Shown here one piece after another: positions 31,993-34,217 of a stretch of DNA of 34,217 nt. The DNA lies in assembly GCF_000246985.2 (NCBI RefSeq), contig NC_022084.1, forward strand, positions 648,476 through 682,692. The letters run 5' to 3'. A program made the position numbers and the translations under genes. Position 1 is the stretch's first letter; every line of letters begins with the position of its first letter. The notes under the pieces were generated by a model. That model was not told the origin of the DNA. It worked only from the letters and a program-made list of their open reading frames with translations, and made no database searches. The DNA comes from Thermococcus litoralis DSM 5473 (GTDB taxonomy: Archaea; Methanobacteriota_B; Thermococci; Thermococcales; Thermococcaceae).

Positions 31993-32532
31993 ATGAAACT
32001 AATTAAAATAATACCCATTTTCCTGATAATTTTTTCTCTCGGATGCATTACCGTTGAAGATGGGCTCTACTCATCCCCCATAAACTCTAATGTCAAAGTA
32101 TACGTGCAGATAGAAGAAAAAAGCGCAGTTTTTGACTTTTCAGAAGTGGAGATAAAAGTGGGGGATAAAACGATAAGTGAATTCAATAAGCCCGTTTTTG
32201 TTGGATATGCAAGAGGAGATAACGGAGAAGTCAACGTTGCATTCATTGCGGAAGCAAGAGTAAAAAACTGGTATGGAAAAAAAGGGCATGCTAAAAACCT
32301 GATTACACTTAAGCTCCCCTATGGAGAAGAAGTACTTGTTACCTTGGAGCTCTACTATCAAGATGAGAGCATTAGGATAAGAGCAGATAGGGATAAATCG
32401 GGAGTTATCGGTGAGAGCATTCCAAAAGATGTTTTTCTTTCTCCAGAAAAAGCCCTGCTCGAAGAAATAAGAGGCCTCTATGGAAAAATTCCAGAAGATA
32501 TTCTGAGAGAAATCGAGAGAAACAAAAATTGA
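31993..32532 (+). CDS. Small surface lipoprotein of unknown function
   Basis: A 179-aa predicted lipoprotein: Lys-containing start, hydrophobic core (IIPIFLIIFS), then lipobox SLGC. The exported part is beta-rich (VKVYVQIEEKSAVFDFSEVEIKVGDKTI, NLITLKLPYGEEVLVTLELYY), compatible with an Ig-like or beta-sandwich fold, and ends in a helix (ILREIERNKN). No known family was recognised. A GAGG ribosome binding site precedes the ATG. Its stop TGA overlaps the TTG start of the epimerase-like gene, whose product lacks a signal peptide, so the two proteins may work together outside the cell. Confidence 0.75.
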   Translation: MKLIKIIPIFLIIFSLGCITVEDGLYSSPINSNVKVYVQIEEKSAVFDFSEVEIKVGDKTISEFNKPVFVGYARGDNGEVNVAFIAEARVKNWYGKKGHAKNLITLKLPYGEEVLVTLELYYQDESIRIRADRDKSGVIGESIPKDVFLSPEKALLEEIRGLYGKIPEDILREIERNKN

Positions 32533-33527
32533 GCAGCTTTTTCCTGCAAAAGTATTCCAAAACAGGCAACATCACATATCTCATATCCTATAGGGATTCC
32601 TCCTATGTAATACGAGCTTTTGGGGAGCTTGCAAAATGGAAAGCCCTCACACCCATTGACCTAAAGGTCTTTAACTTAACTCTGAAAGCCAATAACGAGT
32701 ACTACTCTCGCTTTACTTCACCACAAAAGGACTTTTTTACTGTGATATTCTCGGACAGCACTCCCTATTACTCTCCTATAAGGATAAAGGGAGAACTAAA
32801 CACCTCCTTGCCCTTCATATACTACCGGGGGAGGGGGATAAATCTCTATGCGGTGAGTGCCCTTCACTGGGTTGACCTGTACTTCCAAAGGGGGGATAAT
32901 GAAAAAGCTTTAAGACTCCTGGACGAGCTTCAGGGGCTCCTCTATTACGGAAATTACAACGGCGAAGATTACGCTTTGTTTTTGAATTATTTTCATTTTG
33001 AGAATTCTTCTGTTCCCTGGGTTTCTGGCTACGCTCAGGGCTTAGGAGCAGGATTATACGCTAAAGCATACCAAATAACAAACAACAAAACATACCTAAA
33101 AACAGCAAACCTGCTATTAAATTCATTTGACCTGCCTTTAGAAATGAACGGATTTGTTGCAGATACAAAATACGGGCCATGGTATCTCGAATACAACTAC
33201 AATTCAAATGAGCTGGTCTTAAACGGCCACATAATAGCTTTGCAAGGCCTCTACTACTACTGGGAAATCACGAAAGATGAAAAAGCATGGAAACTCTTCA
33301 AAGCTGGAGTAGAGAGCACAAAGAGAGCACTCCCAATCTTTGACACCAACTCGTGGAGTAGATACTCAAACATTCACGGGGACGCGAGCGAGTTCTACCA
33401 TAGACTCCACATAAGGCTCTTAAAATGGCTATACGATGTTACCGGCGATGAGTACTTTCTGAATTATGCCAGAAAATGGAACAATTACCTAATTTACAGA
33501 GGATTAAAACCGGAGGATCTCGGATGA
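32529..33527 (+). CDS. Glucuronyl C5-epimerase-like protein, copy 1 (no signal peptide)
   Basis: This resembles the C-terminal catalytic (alpha/alpha-barrel) domain of D-glucuronyl C5-epimerases. Diagnostic phrases are SALHWVDLYFQRGD, FENSSVPWVSGYAQGLGAGLYAKAY, YGPWYLEYNY, LNGHIIALQGLYYYWEI and FYHRLHIRLLKWLYDVTGD. The family converts glucuronate to iduronate residues in polysaccharides. The start is TTG 32529, overlapping the lipoprotein stop and lacking a strong ribosome binding site. Compared with copy 2 it lacks the first 50 or so residues including the signal anchor, so its route to the cell surface is unclear. It ends in an ATGA overlap with copy 2. Confidence 0.78.
   Translation: MSSFFLQKYSKTGNITYLISYRDSSYVIRAFGELAKWKALTPIDLKVFNLTLKANNEYYSRFTSPQKDFFTVIFSDSTPYYSPIRIKGELNTSLPFIYYRGRGINLYAVSALHWVDLYFQRGDNEKALRLLDELQGLLYYGNYNGEDYALFLNYFHFENSSVPWVSGYAQGLGAGLYAKAYQITNNKTYLKTANLLLNSFDLPLEMNGFVADTKYGPWYLEYNYNSNELVLNGHIIALQGLYYYWEITKDEKAWKLFKAGVESTKRALPIFDTNSWSRYSNIHGDASEFYHRLHIRLLKWLYDVTGDEYFLNYARKWNNYLIYRGLKPEDLG
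32973..33075 (+). repeat. 103-base near-identical segment, copy 1
   Basis: This stretch matches 34115-34217 at 97 of 103 bases, with all six differences silent. It encodes ALFLNYFHFENSSVPW and the following substrate-site region. The match continues to the window edge, so the full length of the repeat is unknown. Confidence 0.9.
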
Positions 33528-34217
33528 GTCCGGTAAAGAAATTCTACTCTCTGCTACTGCTCTTCCTCCTTTTAACGGGTTCATATCTTGGAAGCTTTGA
33601 ATTTTCAAAGAGGATCATAATAGAAAGAGCCGATACATTGGAGAATATCTTAAACGAGAACCAAAAGGTTGTTTTAGATAACTTCCTCAAATTCTTAAGC
33701 ACCACAAATGTCCTTTTCTTGTTTTCAAGTGTAGAAGCAGGTTACTCAACAAGAACCTTTGCAGAGGTCTTGAAAAGGGAAGGAAACCTGAGCATAGGGG
33801 AGGTTAAGATGCTGCACTTGACCCTAAAGGCCAACAATGAGTATTATTCCAGATACATATCTCCACTAAGAAGCTTTTACCCAATAACCTTTGGAAACGA
33901 AAGCCCCTATGGAAATGTTTTCTTTGCTGAAGGGAGACTTAACACCTCCCTTCCCTTTGTGCATTACAATTTCAGGGGGCTTGTTCTGTATCCGGTAAGT
34001 GCCCTTCACTGGGCTGATCTGTACTTTAAGAATGAGAACATAGAAGAAGCCCTAAAAATCTTGGATGAGCTGGAAGGGGTTATGGTTCTCAGAAAGAAAG
34101 ATAAAATTGAGTATGCTTTGTTTTTGAATTATTTTCATTTTGAGAATTCTTCCGTTCCATGGGTTTCTGGTTATGCCCAAGGCTTAGGAGCAGGATTATA
34201 CGCTAAAGCATACCAAA
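33524..34217 (+). CDS. Glucuronyl C5-epimerase-like protein, copy 2 (3' end outside window)
   Basis: A partial gene running off the window. It starts ATG 33524, overlapping the stop of copy 1, with GGAGGAT at 33512-33518. The product has a signal anchor (FYSLLLLFLLLTGSYL) and a helical N-terminal region (ADTLENILNENQKVVLDNFL) absent from copy 1. Then it parallels copy 1 from LKANNEYYSR onward, through LNTSLPFVHY and SALHWADLYF to GYAQGLGAGLYAKAYQ at the edge. A membrane-anchored, extracellular polysaccharide epimerase is likely by family. It is a tandem paralog. Confidence 0.8.
   Translation, partial: MSPVKKFYSLLLLFLLLTGSYLGSFEFSKRIIIERADTLENILNENQKVVLDNFLKFLSTTNVLFLFSSVEAGYSTRTFAEVLKREGNLSIGEVKMLHLTLKANNEYYSRYISPLRSFYPITFGNESPYGNVFFAEGRLNTSLPFVHYNFRGLVLYPVSALHWADLYFKNENIEEALKILDELEGVMVLRKKDKIEYALFLNYFHFENSSVPWVSGYAQGLGAGLYAKAYQ
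34115..34217 (+). repeat. 103-base near-identical segment, copy 2
   Basis: Second copy of the segment at 32973-33075, cut by the window end. It sits at the equivalent codons of the paralogous gene. Confidence 0.9.

Noticed and set aside
32521-32532. Programmed -1 frameshift site at AAAAATTGA
   Set aside because: The heptamer does not fit X-XXY-YYZ in the lipoprotein frame and no stimulatory structure is evident; kept only as an alternative in the findings.

Overview
The window is a piece of a Thermococcales (Thermococcus/Pyrococcus-type) archaeal chromosome. The evidence is archaeal-type TyrRS, PGK and ADP-forming acyl-CoA synthetase, two proteins ending in the CGP-CTERM sorting tail typical of this order, A/T-rich TATA boxes about 25 bp before predicted starts, GGTGA/GGAGGTGA ribosome binding sites, short gene spacing and many ATGA stop/start overlaps. 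Background G+C is low (a sampled pgk line is about 43%), which suggests a low-GC member of the order. I cannot name the species from this sequence alone.

Layout. 1-51 is the 3' end of a tRNA-Leu. 110-2027 holds a Thr-rich lipoprotein and tyrS. 2141-10256 is an uptake block: CGP-CTERM surface protein, substrate-binding lipoprotein, fused double permease, ATPase, DUF447 protein and a CGP-CTERM surface metallophosphoesterase. 10341-14468 has a small hypothetical, an Mrr-like nuclease-domain protein with PepSY-like repeats, and pgk. 14471-16696 is a PadR-DrrA-DrrB-type regulator/exporter operon in much more GC-rich DNA (about 53-65% per sampled line), probably acquired by transfer. 16791-21726 carries a Cdc48-N-like protein, nth, an AIM24-family protein, a TIM-barrel protein and adjacent alpha and beta genes of an ADP-forming acyl-CoA synthetase. 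22038-23551 has a SnoaL-like protein and a frameshifted UPF0282 metallo-beta-lactamase-fold gene.

The most interesting region is 23818-28014, a compact AT-rich operon that looks like an undescribed archaeal RiPP system. It encodes two small precursor-like peptides sharing an N-terminal Y-[IL]-P-P-[IV]-G-x-D-[LV]-G motif, a radical SAM enzyme whose C-terminal half resembles a cysteine-less SPASM domain, a PqqD-like recognition protein, a membrane-anchored possible PH-domain protein, and an ABC-2 permease with its ATPase. Every junction is an overlap or a gap of about 10-15 bases, each with a good ribosome binding site. It lies between the frameshifted UPF0282 gene and an MFS gene that has lost its C-terminal half at the operon edge, which is what insertion of a mobile gene cluster would leave.

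28737-34217 returns to ordinary content: a YgjP-like metallopeptidase with a PhnP-like hydrolase, a ThiN-domain regulator / VanZ-like / YjbQ operon with a thiamine theme, and a surface lipoprotein followed by two tandem glucuronyl C5-epimerase-like genes, the second cut by the window end.
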